From: Bacteroidales bacterium
Lineage (GTDB): Bacteria; Bacteroidota; Bacteroidia; Bacteroidales; P3
DNA length: 64,000 nt
Reading direction: 5' to 3'
Assembly (NCBI GenBank): GCA_017934545.1
Contig: JAGBJI010000001.1
Coordinates: 124,001 to 188,000 of the forward strand
Part shown: positions 34,957-44,520 of the stretch, piece after piece
Numbering within the stretch: the first letter of the stretch is position 1
Layout of the letters: each line of letters begins with the position of its first letter
The notes under the pieces: model-generated
Seen by the model: only the letters and a program-made list of their open reading frames with translations
The model's database searches: none
What the model was told of the DNA's origin: nothing
Program-made: the position numbers and the translations under genes

Positions 34957-36879
34957 ATGAAAGCACAGTATAAACTTACTTTTTTAAGATATCTTTTGAC
35001 GTTGGGTCTTTTGCTTTTGACTCAGGTAATATTCTATTTGCTCAACACGGAACTGTTTAACGTGGATTCGTTCAACGCTTTTTTGCGTATTTGTTGGGGA
35101 AATATCAAGTTTGCGTTGTCAACGTTGAGTTTTTATTTAGCCACTTTCTTGTTTTTTGCACTCGTTCCGCTTCCGTTCAAAAACAAAAGGGCGTACAGGA
35201 TAGCGGTTTCAATTTTGTATTTTGTCGCAACGGAGTTCATAATGGTAGCAAACCTTATTGACTGCGGTTATTTCAGATTTACATTCAAGCGTATCACTTT
35301 TGACATCTTTAACTATTTGGGCGTAGGGGGTGATTTCAATTCTTTGATTCCTACTTTCCTAAAGGATTATTGGCATATAGTTTTGATATTTATAGTTTTG
35401 AACTTCGTTCTTTATTGGACGGACAGCCGTTTAAGGAAAAAATATTACAGCGAAGACATGGTTCCTTACGGTATATCGGGTTATGCCAAGGGTACGGCGG
35501 CATTGCTTGCAATTGCATTCGTAATGGTTATATTCCAAAGGGGCGGTTTTCAAAAACGGGCAATGAATCCTATTCAGGCAAGCAACTATGCAACGACGAT
35601 GAATACGGCTTTGGTTCTTAACACTCCTTATACTTTTTACCGTACAATAGGAAAGAGTGAGTTGGAACAAAAGAACTATTTTGCAGATTCGCAGTTGGAT
35701 GCCGTTTTTACACCCGTTAACTCTCCCAATGCGGATATTTGGACTGATACTTTGTTCGTTTCGCCGTTGCAAACGGGCAAAACCAACGTGATGATTATAA
35801 TCATTGAGAGCATGAGTGCAGAATATACTGGCATATACAACCAATCTATAGAAACATATACGCCGTTCTTGGATTCTTTGGCACAACACAGCATAGTTTT
35901 CAACGGAATGAGCAACGGCAAAAAGAGCATTGACGGCATTCCGGCCATAACTGCGTCCATGCCGTTGTTGAACGAAACGCCTTATATTACGTCTTCTTAC
36001 GGCGGAAACAAATTGGAAAGCATCGCTTCCATATTAAAAAAGGAAGGATATCAGACTGCATTTTTCCACGGTGGCTATAACGGAACCATGAATTTTGACG
36101 GTTTTGCCCACCAAGTGGGATATGATGAGTATTACGGTATGAATGAATACAACAACAATAAGGATTACGACGGCAATTGGGGAATCTTTGACGAGCCGTT
36201 CTTACAATACACGGTCAAAAAGATAAACCAAATCCGCCAACCGTTCATTACCACCTTGTTTACTCTGTCCAACCATTCGCCTTATACCATTCCGCCGCAG
36301 CATACGGGACATTTTCCGAAAGGAAATCTGTGTTACCATGAAACAGTCGGCTATACTGATTTTGCGTTGAGGCGTTTCTTTCAAGCAGCTTCGCAACAGG
36401 ATTGGTTCAACAATACACTCTTTGTCATTACAGCCGACCACAGTGCGTTGAATCAGACAAAAGAATTCAAAACTGCGTTGGGTCTTTACCGTATACCCGT
36501 GATAATATACAGTCCGATGCTTAAACACGGACAACGGACCGACATTACAATGCAACAGATAGATATTTTGCCGACACTGAACGATATGTTGCACACCGGC
36601 AAACCTGTGTTTGCATACGGCAAAAGCATATTTTCCGACAAACACGACTACTATATATTTTATTCAAACGGCGAATACATATTGCAATCGGGCGATTACG
36701 TAAGCAAATACCGTGACGGTTTTGCAACGGAACTGTTTAACGTCAAAACAGACCCCGACATGAAAATCAACATTGCAAAGAAGTATCCTTCCGTAACCGA
36801 AAAACACAAACGTTTGACGCAGGCAATAATCCAGCAATATAACAACCGTTTGATTAAGAATAAGACCACATTGCAATAA
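34957..36879 (+). CDS. LTA synthase/sulfatase-family membrane phosphotransferase
   Basis: A 640-residue protein. About five TM helices fill residues 1-200 and are followed by an alkaline-phosphatase-fold catalytic domain (about 270-600). The metal and nucleophile segments are MIIIIESMSAEYTG, NGKKSIDGIPAI with Ser in place of the usual Thr nucleophile, FFHGGYNGTMNFD and ITADHSALN. Such enzymes move phosphoglycerol or phosphoethanolamine groups onto envelope glycolipids in the periplasm; the exact substrate here is unknown. It lies 20 bases before a diacylglycerol-kinase-like gene, which would recycle the lipid by-product of phosphoglycerol transfer (inference). Confidence 0.87.
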   Translation: MKAQYKLTFLRYLLTLGLLLLTQVIFYLLNTELFNVDSFNAFLRICWGNIKFALSTLSFYLATFLFFALVPLPFKNKRAYRIAVSILYFVATEFIMVANLIDCGYFRFTFKRITFDIFNYLGVGGDFNSLIPTFLKDYWHIVLIFIVLNFVLYWTDSRLRKKYYSEDMVPYGISGYAKGTAALLAIAFVMVIFQRGGFQKRAMNPIQASNYATTMNTALVLNTPYTFYRTIGKSELEQKNYFADSQLDAVFTPVNSPNADIWTDTLFVSPLQTGKTNVMIIIIESMSAEYTGIYNQSIETYTPFLDSLAQHSIVFNGMSNGKKSIDGIPAITASMPLLNETPYITSSYGGNKLESIASILKKEGYQTAFFHGGYNGTMNFDGFAHQVGYDEYYGMNEYNNNKDYDGNWGIFDEPFLQYTVKKINQIRQPFITTLFTLSNHSPYTIPPQHTGHFPKGNLCYHETVGYTDFALRRFFQAASQQDWFNNTLFVITADHSALNQTKEFKTALGLYRIPVIIYSPMLKHGQRTDITMQQIDILPTLNDMLHTGKPVFAYGKSIFSDKHDYYIFYSNGEYILQSGDYVSKYRDGFATELFNVKTDPDMKINIAKKYPSVTEKHKRLTQAIIQQYNNRLIKNKTTLQ

Positions 36880-36899
36880 AAACCGAAAAGAAAACAACA

Positions 36900-37853
36900 A
36901 TGAAAGAAAAAATATTGTTCATAATCAATCCCGTGTCGGGTATAGGCAAACAAAAAACGGTTGAAAACTGTTTGGACAAATGTTTGGATAAGACACGGTT
37001 TGAGCCGCAGGTTGCTTACACGGAATATGCACACCATGCAACGGAGATAGCCCGCAATGCTGCACAGTCAGGCATAAACACCGTGGTCGCAGTGGGCGGT
37101 GACGGAAGTATAAACGATTGCGTAAGGGGTCTTATTGATACGGATGTACGGCTCGGAATCATACCTGCGGGCAGCGGAAACGGATTGGCAAGATGTCTTC
37201 ATATACCTTTGAATACCGAAAAGGCAATAGAGGTCATCAACAACTGCAAAGATATCAACATGGACACTGTCTGCGTGAACAATATACCTTATGCGTCCAT
37301 AGCAGGAGTGGGTTTTGACGCTTTGATAGCCAAACAGTTTACGGGAAGCACTGTCAGAGGATTTCAAACCTACTTAAAACTGGTCCTGCAGGATTACCTT
37401 AACTATACACCGCGTAAATATACTCTTCTAATAGACGGAAAAGAAGTTCAAACGGAGGCACTTTTCATATCTTTTTCCAATTCCAATCAGTTCGGATACA
37501 ACGCCGTAGTGGCACCCAAGGCCTTGGTCAACGACGGATTGCTGGACGTAAGCATTGTGAAAAAGGTTCCCTTGGCGTTGGCTCCGCTTGCAGTGCAGTT
37601 TCTTTTCTTCCGCAACTTTGACAAAAGCCCTTGGGTCAAAACCTTTGAGGCACGCAACGTGAAGGTATTGGGTTTTGAGGACGGCCTTATCAATTTGGAC
37701 GGCGAGGCAGTGGAAACTGCGGACAGCGAATTGGAGTTTTCCGTTAAACCCTCTTCGCTTAACGTCATCATACCCGACGAAAAACGCAGCGAAGTCTTTC
37801 CGGGCGAAGCCAAGATAGCCGAGTTAATCAAACAAATCAAAGAAAGATTATGA
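36900..37853 (+). CDS. YegS/DgkB-type lipid kinase
   Basis: A 317-residue cytoplasmic diacylglycerol kinase-like protein. Motifs are INPVSGIGK at the N-terminus, the nucleotide loop GGDGSINDC and PAGSGNGLAR. The C-terminal beta-sandwich ends LNVIIPDEK. It phosphorylates diacylglycerol or a related lipid, returning it to phospholipid synthesis. Overlap of four bases with the YciH/SUI1 gene and 20-base spacing from the sulfatase-type gene indicate one operon. Confidence 0.9.
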   Translation: MKEKILFIINPVSGIGKQKTVENCLDKCLDKTRFEPQVAYTEYAHHATEIARNAAQSGINTVVAVGGDGSINDCVRGLIDTDVRLGIIPAGSGNGLARCLHIPLNTEKAIEVINNCKDINMDTVCVNNIPYASIAGVGFDALIAKQFTGSTVRGFQTYLKLVLQDYLNYTPRKYTLLIDGKEVQTEALFISFSNSNQFGYNAVVAPKALVNDGLLDVSIVKKVPLALAPLAVQFLFFRNFDKSPWVKTFEARNVKVLGFEDGLINLDGEAVETADSELEFSVKPSSLNVIIPDEKRSEVFPGEAKIAELIKQIKERL

Positions 37854-38209
37854 AAAAGTTAAACAGTTTGGAAGACTTGTCGTCGTTGAACATAGTTTAT
37901 TCCACCGACCCCGATTTTGATTTCTCACCGCAACAGGACGGTGAGCCGCAGGAAAAGCTTCCTAACGACAAGCAAACACTCTATATATCGCTTGACAAAA
38001 AACAGCGTGCAGGAAAAAAAGTGACGAAAATAGAGAATTTTATCGGCAACGACGAAGACCTGACAGCGTTGTCCAAGTTTTTGAAGACTAAATGCGGAGT
38101 GGGCGGTTCGGCAAAGGACGGCGTTATATTGATTCAAGGAGATGTAAGGGACAAAGCGGAGGAAATCTTGCACTCACAAGGCTTTAAAACCAAACGCAAA
38201 GGCGGTTGA
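37850..38209 (+). CDS. YciH/SUI1 (eIF1-like) translation factor
   Basis: A 119-residue protein with the SUI1 fold in its C-terminal part: QRAGKKVTKIENF, LKTKCGVGGSAKDG and ILIQGDVRDK. The N-terminal 50 residues are acidic and unstructured. Bacterial YciH is thought to monitor initiation fidelity as eIF1 does, and is not essential. Its ATG overlaps the lipid kinase stop by four bases, suggesting translational coupling. Repeat copy H follows. Confidence 0.92.
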   Translation: MKKLNSLEDLSSLNIVYSTDPDFDFSPQQDGEPQEKLPNDKQTLYISLDKKQRAGKKVTKIENFIGNDEDLTALSKFLKTKCGVGGSAKDGVILIQGDVRDKAEEILHSQGFKTKRKGG

Positions 38210-38319
38210 CACTAGATTTTTTTGCTTTTCTGTTTTTTAATCAACATAATATTTTTGCTCTTTTCACATCCGGCTTTCGCCTTATGATATTTTGTTTTTG
38301 CCTTTTGATATTTAATTTT

Positions 38320-38429
38320 TGCCCCTTGCGAAAGTAATCCCGAAAAAATCACATTTTTTGCCTCAAAAAAATAGGTTTTTTTAGTGAAAAAATCTGATTT
38401 TTTTCAAACTCTTTTCAGAAAGGGCAAAA
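38320..38429. repeat. 22-bp modular A/T repeat, copy H
   Basis: Modules at 38343, 38365 and 38387 have centres TCACA, ATAGG and TCTGA, the same order as copy E. Arms are GCCCCTTGCGAAAGTAAT and CTTTTCAGAAAGGGCAAAA. It sits between the convergent yciH and comEC-like genes. Confidence 0.85.
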
Positions 38430-38477
38430 TTCTTTTCACAAACGGCAAGAACAAAGCGACGGAAGGCAAGAATATTT

Positions 38478-39764
38478 TCAGAAGAAATTTTTGTCAAATG
38501 CAGAGGCGATGAACATCAAAAGCGACATCTCTGCGTTGCAAACCCATTCAACAGCGTTGCAAACCAAAGGTATGTCGGCAAAGACAAGCATGATTATCAA
38601 TGAAATGAGAATTATCTGCATCAAGGGCAGCACTATCAAGTTTGTAATCAGAAACATAACGGGGAAAGCATGGAAATCCATAATCAGTACGGGCATAACA
38701 GCCAATTGTGCCGACGTGCTTGCGGCGGCATCGGATATAATGCGTTGAAAAAAGCGGCGTTTGGGTTTTGTCAAACGCAGAACATAACCCTGCAGGATAG
38801 GTTTTAATATCAAAATACCCGCCATTGAAAGAAATGACAACTGAAAAGACAGGTTGTACATCAGCAACGGGTCAAAACAGAGAAACACAAAAGCAACGGT
38901 AAGCAGCAGGTTGAGAGGGTTACTGTTGAGGTTTACAAAACGGGAAATAATAAATAGCGTAAGCATCAGTGCAACACGCATAGCCGAAGGGGTTAGCCCG
39001 ACAATGAAAGCAATAATCCAACACGTCAGCACAAGCAAAGCATTGCGTATATACACAAAAGTCAGCCCTGCGGGCAGGATATATTTAAGCAAAAAGGAAA
39101 GAAAAGAGATTATAAGCATTATGTGCAGCCCCGAAACGCAGAGTATGTGGGCTAAGCCCGAAGTGTTGAATTGGTTTCTTATCTGTTTGTCCAAGTCTTG
39201 CTTATCTCCTAACAAAAGAGCTGCGGCAAGATTTTTCTGATTTATGCCCATAGAAGTTTTTTCCAATCTTTTGTGCAGGTAAGCATTGGAAAGTTTGGCG
39301 GCGTTTATGATTTTGTTTCCCTGATTTGAATCCGTAAGGCTGAAAGAACGGACAAAACATATGTGGTAAATACGTTTGTGTTTCATATAACGTACGTAGT
39401 TGAACGTTGAGTCGTAATTGCTTACGGGCAGAAGCCTGTCTGAAGAAACTATGACGTCGCCGTATTTCAGTACGGGCGTGTTTTGCAGGTTTGAATCCCG
39501 TTTTGCAACGTACAGTTTTATCTTGCCTTTGGTTGCACTCCACTGTTGCAGGGTTGAATCGTAATAAGAAATTATTTTTGCTTCGTATGCACGGAAGTTT
39601 TTGCTATCTTTGCAATTGTCGGTTATAAGATATTTGAATGTTTTTTGTGCAGGATATTGGTTGATGTAGTGTTTGCCGGAAAAAACCGCCGGCAAGAACG
39701 TGTCAACAACAGCAGTTGCGGTGATAAGAACAGCCAAAAGTATTGCAACGGGGTATCTGAACAT
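38478..39764 (-). CDS. ComEC/Rec2-type competence channel, short form
   Basis: A 428-residue polytopic membrane protein. After one N-terminal helix and an OB-like periplasmic region (about 45-150) comes the competence core with the family motif HILCVSGLHIMLI and about seven helices. ComEC carries single-stranded DNA across the inner membrane during transformation. Family members usually add a second N-terminal helix and a C-terminal metallo-beta-lactamase-like nuclease domain, for a total of about 650-800 residues. That domain is absent and the protein ends soon after the last helix at AFDKNFF. It diverges from dxs. Confidence 0.85.
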   Translation of the reverse strand: MFRYPVAILLAVLITATAVVDTFLPAVFSGKHYINQYPAQKTFKYLITDNCKDSKNFRAYEAKIISYYDSTLQQWSATKGKIKLYVAKRDSNLQNTPVLKYGDVIVSSDRLLPVSNYDSTFNYVRYMKHKRIYHICFVRSFSLTDSNQGNKIINAAKLSNAYLHKRLEKTSMGINQKNLAAALLLGDKQDLDKQIRNQFNTSGLAHILCVSGLHIMLIISFLSFLLKYILPAGLTFVYIRNALLVLTCWIIAFIVGLTPSAMRVALMLTLFIISRFVNLNSNPLNLLLTVAFVFLCFDPLLMYNLSFQLSFLSMAGILILKPILQGYVLRLTKPKRRFFQRIISDAAASTSAQLAVMPVLIMDFHAFPVMFLITNLIVLPLMQIILISLIIMLVFADIPLVCNAVEWVCNAEMSLLMFIASAFDKNFF

Positions 39765-39879
39765 TTATACATTAATATATAAGGTTGTGCAAAATTAAGA
39801 AAATTACGGTACAGTTTACGTTAATTGCTTATTATTTTGTATTTTTGCAAAGATTTCAAGCAACTGACGTATTTTAAAC

Positions 39880-41778
39880 ATGGAAACAGATACGGAATAC
39901 ACGGTTTTGAACCGTATAAACTCACCTTCGGACGTTAAGAAACTCAACTCAAGTGAATTGAAAACATTATGCGATGAGTTGCGGCAATATATAATCAATG
40001 TTTTAAGCGAAAATCCGGGTCATTTGGCTTCGTCGCTCGGAACCGTGGAGTTGATTGTTGCCCTGCACTATCTGTTCAATGTTCCGCAGGATACGTTGAT
40101 ATTTGACGTAGGTCACCAGGCATATGCCCACAAAGTGATTACAGGACGCAGGGAAGAGTTTAAAAACATCCGTAAATTAGGCGGATTGAGCGGATTTCCC
40201 AAAAGAAGCGAAAGTAAGTACGACTGTTTCGGTACGGGGCATGCTTCCACGAGCATATCTGCCGCTTTGGCAATGGCTTTGGCAGATAAGATAAACGGGG
40301 AGGATAACTTCCATATCGCAGTTATAGGTGACGGAAGCATGACAGGGGGAATGGCTTTTGAAGCATTGAACCATGCGGGCAGCACCAACGCAAATCTCTT
40401 GGTTATACTCAACGACAACGGCATCAGTATTGACAAACGTGTCGGTGCGATGAGCCAATACTTCACCAGTATCACCTCTTCGCATACATATAATAAAGTA
40501 AAAAACCAGATATGGAACGCTTTGGGCGGTAACAACCGTCAATACAATAAGCACAGAACGTTTTTCCGCAGTATTCTTTTGTTCTTTAAAAATCTTTTTG
40601 CGGGGCAAAGCAATTTTTTTGAGGCACTTAACATAAGATATTTCGGCCCTATAGACGGACATGATATAGACGGGTTGGTGCAAACCATAGAAAAACTGAA
40701 AAAAATTCAGGGTCCGAAATTGTTGCATATAATAACCAAGAAAGGCAAAGGGCTTACGGCTGCGGAAAACAATCCTACGGTTTATCATGCACCGGGTGTT
40801 TTTGACGCCAGAACGGGAGAACGCGAAAGCAAAAAGGCGGATAACGGCAAGCCGTTGAACTTTGCCGAAGTGTTCGGCAGGACTTTGGTTCAATTGGCCG
40901 ACATGCAAAACAATATAGTTGCCATAACACCTGCCATGTTGAGCGGTTCGTGTTTGAACAAAATGAACGAAAAATACCCTGAACGTACGTTTGATGTCGG
41001 CATAGCGGAAGAACATGCCGTCACACTTGCCGCAGGGTTCGCCGCCAAAGGCATACGGCCGTTTTGTTGTATATATTCGTCGTTCATGCAGAGAGGTTTT
41101 GACCAGATTATACACGACATTGCATTGCAGGATTTGCCCGTTACCTTGTGTTTAGACCGCGCAGGATTGGTCGGCGACGACGGAGCAACCCACCACGGTG
41201 TGTTTGACATTGCGTATCTGAACATGATACCCAATTTGATTGTGTCTGCACCGAAAGACGAAGTGGATATGCGTAATTTAATGTACACTTCGCTGCATTG
41301 CTCTCATCCGTTTGCCGTCCGTTATCCGAGAGGCAGCGGATTTATAAGCGATTGGAATCAGCCTTTTTCTGAAATCACCGTCGGCAAAGCGGAATGTATT
41401 TATTCAGGGGAACATACGGCGGTTTTGTTTACGGGAACCGTCGGCAAGGATGCACAACAGGCCGTTGAAGAATTGCAAAAAGAGGGTAAAAATGCAGGAT
41501 TGTATTATTTCAGATTCATAAAACCGTTGGACAAGGATATGCTTGAAGAGATTTTTAAGACATATAAATATATTGTAACCGTAGAAGACGGCGTTAAAAC
41601 GGGAGGTTTCGGACAGAGTGTTGTGTCCTATGCCTGCCAAAGAGGATATTGCAATGAGATAACGGTGATGGGAATTGACGATAAATTCGTAGAACAGGGT
41701 TCAATTCAGCAGTTGAAGAAATTGTGTTCAATAGATAAAGACAGTATAAAGCAAAAAATTTTTGAAAAATATCAGTAA
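39880..41778 (+). CDS. dxs: 1-deoxy-D-xylulose-5-phosphate synthase
   Basis: A 632-residue thiamine-diphosphate enzyme that condenses pyruvate and glyceraldehyde 3-phosphate, the entry step of the MEP pathway also represented here by ispG. Motifs include DVGHQAYAHKVITGR, GTGHASTSISAALAMA, the ThDP motif GDGSMTGGMAFEALN, and DVGIAEEHAVTLAAG and GDDGATHHGVFD in the C-terminal half. Length is standard. A TATTTTTG box at 39840-39847 lies shortly upstream but its -33 box is weak. A long antisense frame (40177-41115) has no family features. Confidence 0.96.
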   Translation: METDTEYTVLNRINSPSDVKKLNSSELKTLCDELRQYIINVLSENPGHLASSLGTVELIVALHYLFNVPQDTLIFDVGHQAYAHKVITGRREEFKNIRKLGGLSGFPKRSESKYDCFGTGHASTSISAALAMALADKINGEDNFHIAVIGDGSMTGGMAFEALNHAGSTNANLLVILNDNGISIDKRVGAMSQYFTSITSSHTYNKVKNQIWNALGGNNRQYNKHRTFFRSILLFFKNLFAGQSNFFEALNIRYFGPIDGHDIDGLVQTIEKLKKIQGPKLLHIITKKGKGLTAAENNPTVYHAPGVFDARTGERESKKADNGKPLNFAEVFGRTLVQLADMQNNIVAITPAMLSGSCLNKMNEKYPERTFDVGIAEEHAVTLAAGFAAKGIRPFCCIYSSFMQRGFDQIIHDIALQDLPVTLCLDRAGLVGDDGATHHGVFDIAYLNMIPNLIVSAPKDEVDMRNLMYTSLHCSHPFAVRYPRGSGFISDWNQPFSEITVGKAECIYSGEHTAVLFTGTVGKDAQQAVEELQKEGKNAGLYYFRFIKPLDKDMLEEIFKTYKYIVTVEDGVKTGGFGQSVVSYACQRGYCNEITVMGIDDKFVEQGSIQQLKKLCSIDKDSIKQKIFEKYQ

Positions 41779-41781
41779 AAA

Positions 41782-41813
41782 TTTGGCGGATAACGGATAA
41801 ATTGATATTTTTG
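41782..41813 (+). promoter_or_regulatory. Promoter for the Omp28-like gene
   Basis: TTTG at 41782-41785, a 20-bp spacer and TATTTTTG at 41806-41813, about 50 bases before the ATG and just after the dxs stop. Confidence 0.65.
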
Positions 41814-41870
41814 CACAATTAAAACGGATTTTATTCTGAATTTAAAATAATTTAATAAAAACATAAAGCA

Positions 41871-43667
41871 ATGAAAAGATTATTATTTGCCGTGGCAGCG
41901 ATGACTTTCGGATTCGGAATCTCTGCCCAAACTATCGTAAGCACGCAAGTGCAGAAGAGAAATGCCGTTATAGAAGAATATACGGGCGTTAATTGTACGT
42001 GGTGTCCCGACGGACATAAGATAGCACAGCAATTGGCAAGTGCAAATCCCGGAAAAGTCATACCTATTAATATACATGTCGGTGGGTATGCTGCATTGTA
42101 TAAGACCCAATGGGGAGATGCCATCCTTAATCAGACCAACTGTTCTGGTTTTCCTGCAGGAAGCGTAAACAGAATAGTATCCTCTTGCAAGGTTGAGGCA
42201 TACAGCCGCGGTGATTGGGCAACGCTTGTCAGCGGAGTGTTGGCTGAAGACTCGCCTGTTAACATCGCAGCAACCGCAAAGGTGGATGCAAAGACAAGAA
42301 AGATGACCATACATGTTGAAGTTTATTATACTGCCGACGTAGAACAGAACTCCAACAGATTGAATGTAGTTCTTTTGCAAAACAATATATTAGGTCCGCA
42401 AACGGGAGGGGCAAATCTTAACCCTGCACAGATGGTCGGCGACAAATACAGCCACATGCACATGTTCCGTGATATGATTACGGGAAATCAATGGGGCGAT
42501 GAAATCGCAGCAAACGAAGACGGAAAGATAGAAGCAGGTACATTTGTTGAAAAAGATTATGTATACGAAATACCGGAAGTAATATCCAACGAAGAAGTAG
42601 TGCTTGGTGATTTGGACGTAGCATTGTTTGTAACCGACGATACAGACCCTGACTGTGCTGCATTGCACTCTCCAAACATTTGGACGGGTATAGAAATCAC
42701 TCCGGAATACGAAAACGTAGAGGGATTGAGTGCTTCGTTGGTAAAAGTTGAGCTTTCCCCTGTTATGACCAAGTGTAATGATGAAGTCAGTGCAGTAATC
42801 ACTGTAAGAAACATGGCTTCCACTGAAGTTACATCAATGAAAATTGAATACGGAAACCCTGCAATAAACCAGCCATACCAAACTTACAACTGGACAGGTA
42901 ACATTTCACTGTTCGACAAAGAAGACATAACTTTGCCTAACAATGTTTCGGTAGCTTTTGATGAGTTGTCAACAATAGAAGTAATGGTTTCTGAACTTAA
43001 CGGAGAAGAACTTGAACAAGTATTGAGCGGAAGTGCAACGATAACCAAGCCTTCCGTTAACAAAGGAGCGGGTAATGCTACTTTAATATGCAAAACTGAC
43101 CAATATGCTTCCGAATTTACTTGGAATCTTTATGACGAATCGGGAAATATAGTTCAGAAAAATTCAAAGAAATATTCTGACGGAAAAGCAGTAAGAGATA
43201 CAATATTGTTGACGGGTATAGCTTCTGACGGATGCTACAGCCTTGAAATCTTGGACGCATACGGTGACGGATGCCCGGGAGGTAACTATAAAGTTGTTGA
43301 TGCCAACGGAAAAACCATTATAAAGAACACTAAAGGAACTTGGGGTTCGGGTGAGCAGACTGATTTCACAATGGAAGCCGTTTCGGCGTTGTCTTCGGTA
43401 ACCGAAAACATATATCAAACCGTTGTTTATCCTAATCCTGCAAGAGAAAACGTTACTTTGACAATCAACGCTCTTAATTCGGAAAAAGTACAAATAAATG
43501 TAGTTGATTTGATGGGAAGAATTGTTGTAAACCTTGGTCAACAGAACATAAAAGACGGTGCAAACAATTTCAATATAAACACCTCTGCATTGGATAACGG
43601 CGTATATTACGTAAGAATTATCTCTGATAACGGAATATCAACAAGCAAATTGTCCGTAACAAAATAA
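41871..43667 (+). CDS. Omp28-related secreted protein with T9SS sorting domain
   Basis: A 598-residue exported protein. Signal peptide MKRLLFAVAAMTFGFGISAQ precedes an Omp28-like thioredoxin-fold domain whose CxxC is in GVNCTWCPDG. A beta-sandwich region follows, then a segment with YGDGCPGGNYKV, seen in several T9SS cargos, and a C-terminal sorting domain starting at TVVYPNPARENV. The CxxC suggests a redox or disulfide role at the surface, although Omp28 function is not established. It has its own promoter and a terminator at 43691-43732. Confidence 0.88.
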   Translation: MKRLLFAVAAMTFGFGISAQTIVSTQVQKRNAVIEEYTGVNCTWCPDGHKIAQQLASANPGKVIPINIHVGGYAALYKTQWGDAILNQTNCSGFPAGSVNRIVSSCKVEAYSRGDWATLVSGVLAEDSPVNIAATAKVDAKTRKMTIHVEVYYTADVEQNSNRLNVVLLQNNILGPQTGGANLNPAQMVGDKYSHMHMFRDMITGNQWGDEIAANEDGKIEAGTFVEKDYVYEIPEVISNEEVVLGDLDVALFVTDDTDPDCAALHSPNIWTGIEITPEYENVEGLSASLVKVELSPVMTKCNDEVSAVITVRNMASTEVTSMKIEYGNPAINQPYQTYNWTGNISLFDKEDITLPNNVSVAFDELSTIEVMVSELNGEELEQVLSGSATITKPSVNKGAGNATLICKTDQYASEFTWNLYDESGNIVQKNSKKYSDGKAVRDTILLTGIASDGCYSLEILDAYGDGCPGGNYKVVDANGKTIIKNTKGTWGSGEQTDFTMEAVSALSSVTENIYQTVVYPNPARENVTLTINALNSEKVQINVVDLMGRIVVNLGQQNIKDGANNFNINTSALDNGVYYVRIISDNGISTSKLSVTK

Positions 43668-43690
43668 TGAAACAAAGCGTAAAATAACGC

Positions 43691-43732
43691 AAAAAAGCCG
43701 GTAGCTTAGCATATAATCTGCCGGCTTTTTAG
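43691..43732 (+). terminator. Terminator of the Omp28-like gene
   Basis: A 10-bp stem AAAAAGCCGG / CCGGCTTTTT around a 19-base loop, 25 bases after the stop. Confidence 0.75.
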
Positions 43733-43782
43733 TATAAAGAAAACTTAAGTCAAATTTTATTGAACAGAAAACGCAACAGATA

Positions 43783-44397
43783 ATGACTGATATGCAACCG
43801 GGCTACGAAAAACTTGAACGTTACAACCCTGAAACAATAGAAAAACTTGCCCGACATTACAAAGAAATACTTACTTTGATAGGAGAAGACCCTCAAAGAG
43901 AGGGTTTGTTGAAAACACCCGAAAGAGTGGCAAAGGCAATGCAATTTTTCACTCACGGATACGACACCGACCCGTCGGAAATTCTGAAAAGTGCAATGTT
44001 TAAAGAAGATTACAAACAGATGGTGTTAGTAAAAGACATAGAGATATATTCTTTGTGCGAACATCATTTGGTGCCTTTTGTTGGCAAAGCCCACGTTGCA
44101 TATATTCCTAACGGCACAATAGTTGGGTTGAGCAAGATTCCGCGTGTTGTGGATTGCTATGCCAGAAGATTGCAAGTCCAGGAACGTATGACAAGGGAGA
44201 TTTTGACTTGTATCCAAGACACGCTCAATCCTTTGGGAGTGGCGGTTGTTATAGAAGCACAGCACTTGTGTATGAGTATGCGGGGAGTTCAAAAACAAAA
44301 CTCTTTGACTACAACGTCCGATTTTACCGGTGCATTCAAACGCGACCAGCGTACAAGGGAAGAGTTTATGCACTTGATAGGCGTGCATCTTAATTAA
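43783..44397 (+). CDS. folE: GTP cyclohydrolase I
   Basis: A 204-residue enzyme that turns GTP into dihydroneopterin triphosphate, the first step of folate synthesis. The zinc ligands Cys92 and His95 (LCEHHLVPF) and Cys163 (HLCMSMRG) are present, as is the C-terminal [11 protein letters not shown] segment. Length is normal. No other folate gene is nearby. A bidirectional terminator separates it from the convergent Sel1-repeat gene. Confidence 0.96.
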   Translation: MTDMQPGYEKLERYNPETIEKLARHYKEILTLIGEDPQREGLLKTPERVAKAMQFFTHGYDTDPSEILKSAMFKEDYKQMVLVKDIEIYSLCEHHLVPFVGKAHVAYIPNGTIVGLSKIPRVVDCYARRLQVQERMTREILTCIQDTLNPLGVAVVIEAQHLCMSMRGVQKQNSLTTTSDFTGAFKRDQRTREEFMHLIGVHLN

Positions 44398-44441
44398 AAA
44401 GCATTGTAATCATGTCTTAATAAAAGCAAAAGACATTGACT

Positions 44442-44476
44442 AAAAAAAATCCTTTCAAAAGAAAGGATTTTTTTTG
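44442..44476. terminator. Bidirectional terminator between folE and the Sel1-repeat gene
   Basis: A perfect 15-bp stem AAAAAAAATCCTTTC / GAAAGGATTTTTTTT with a 4-base loop. A/T runs on both sides allow termination in both directions. Confidence 0.9.
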
Positions 44477-44520
44477 TATATAATAAAGTAAAACTCTTGT
44501 TTGAAAAAGTACAACAAATA

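Noticed and set aside
40177-41115. 312-codon antisense frame over dxs
   Set aside because: No family features, and dxs is complete on the other strand.
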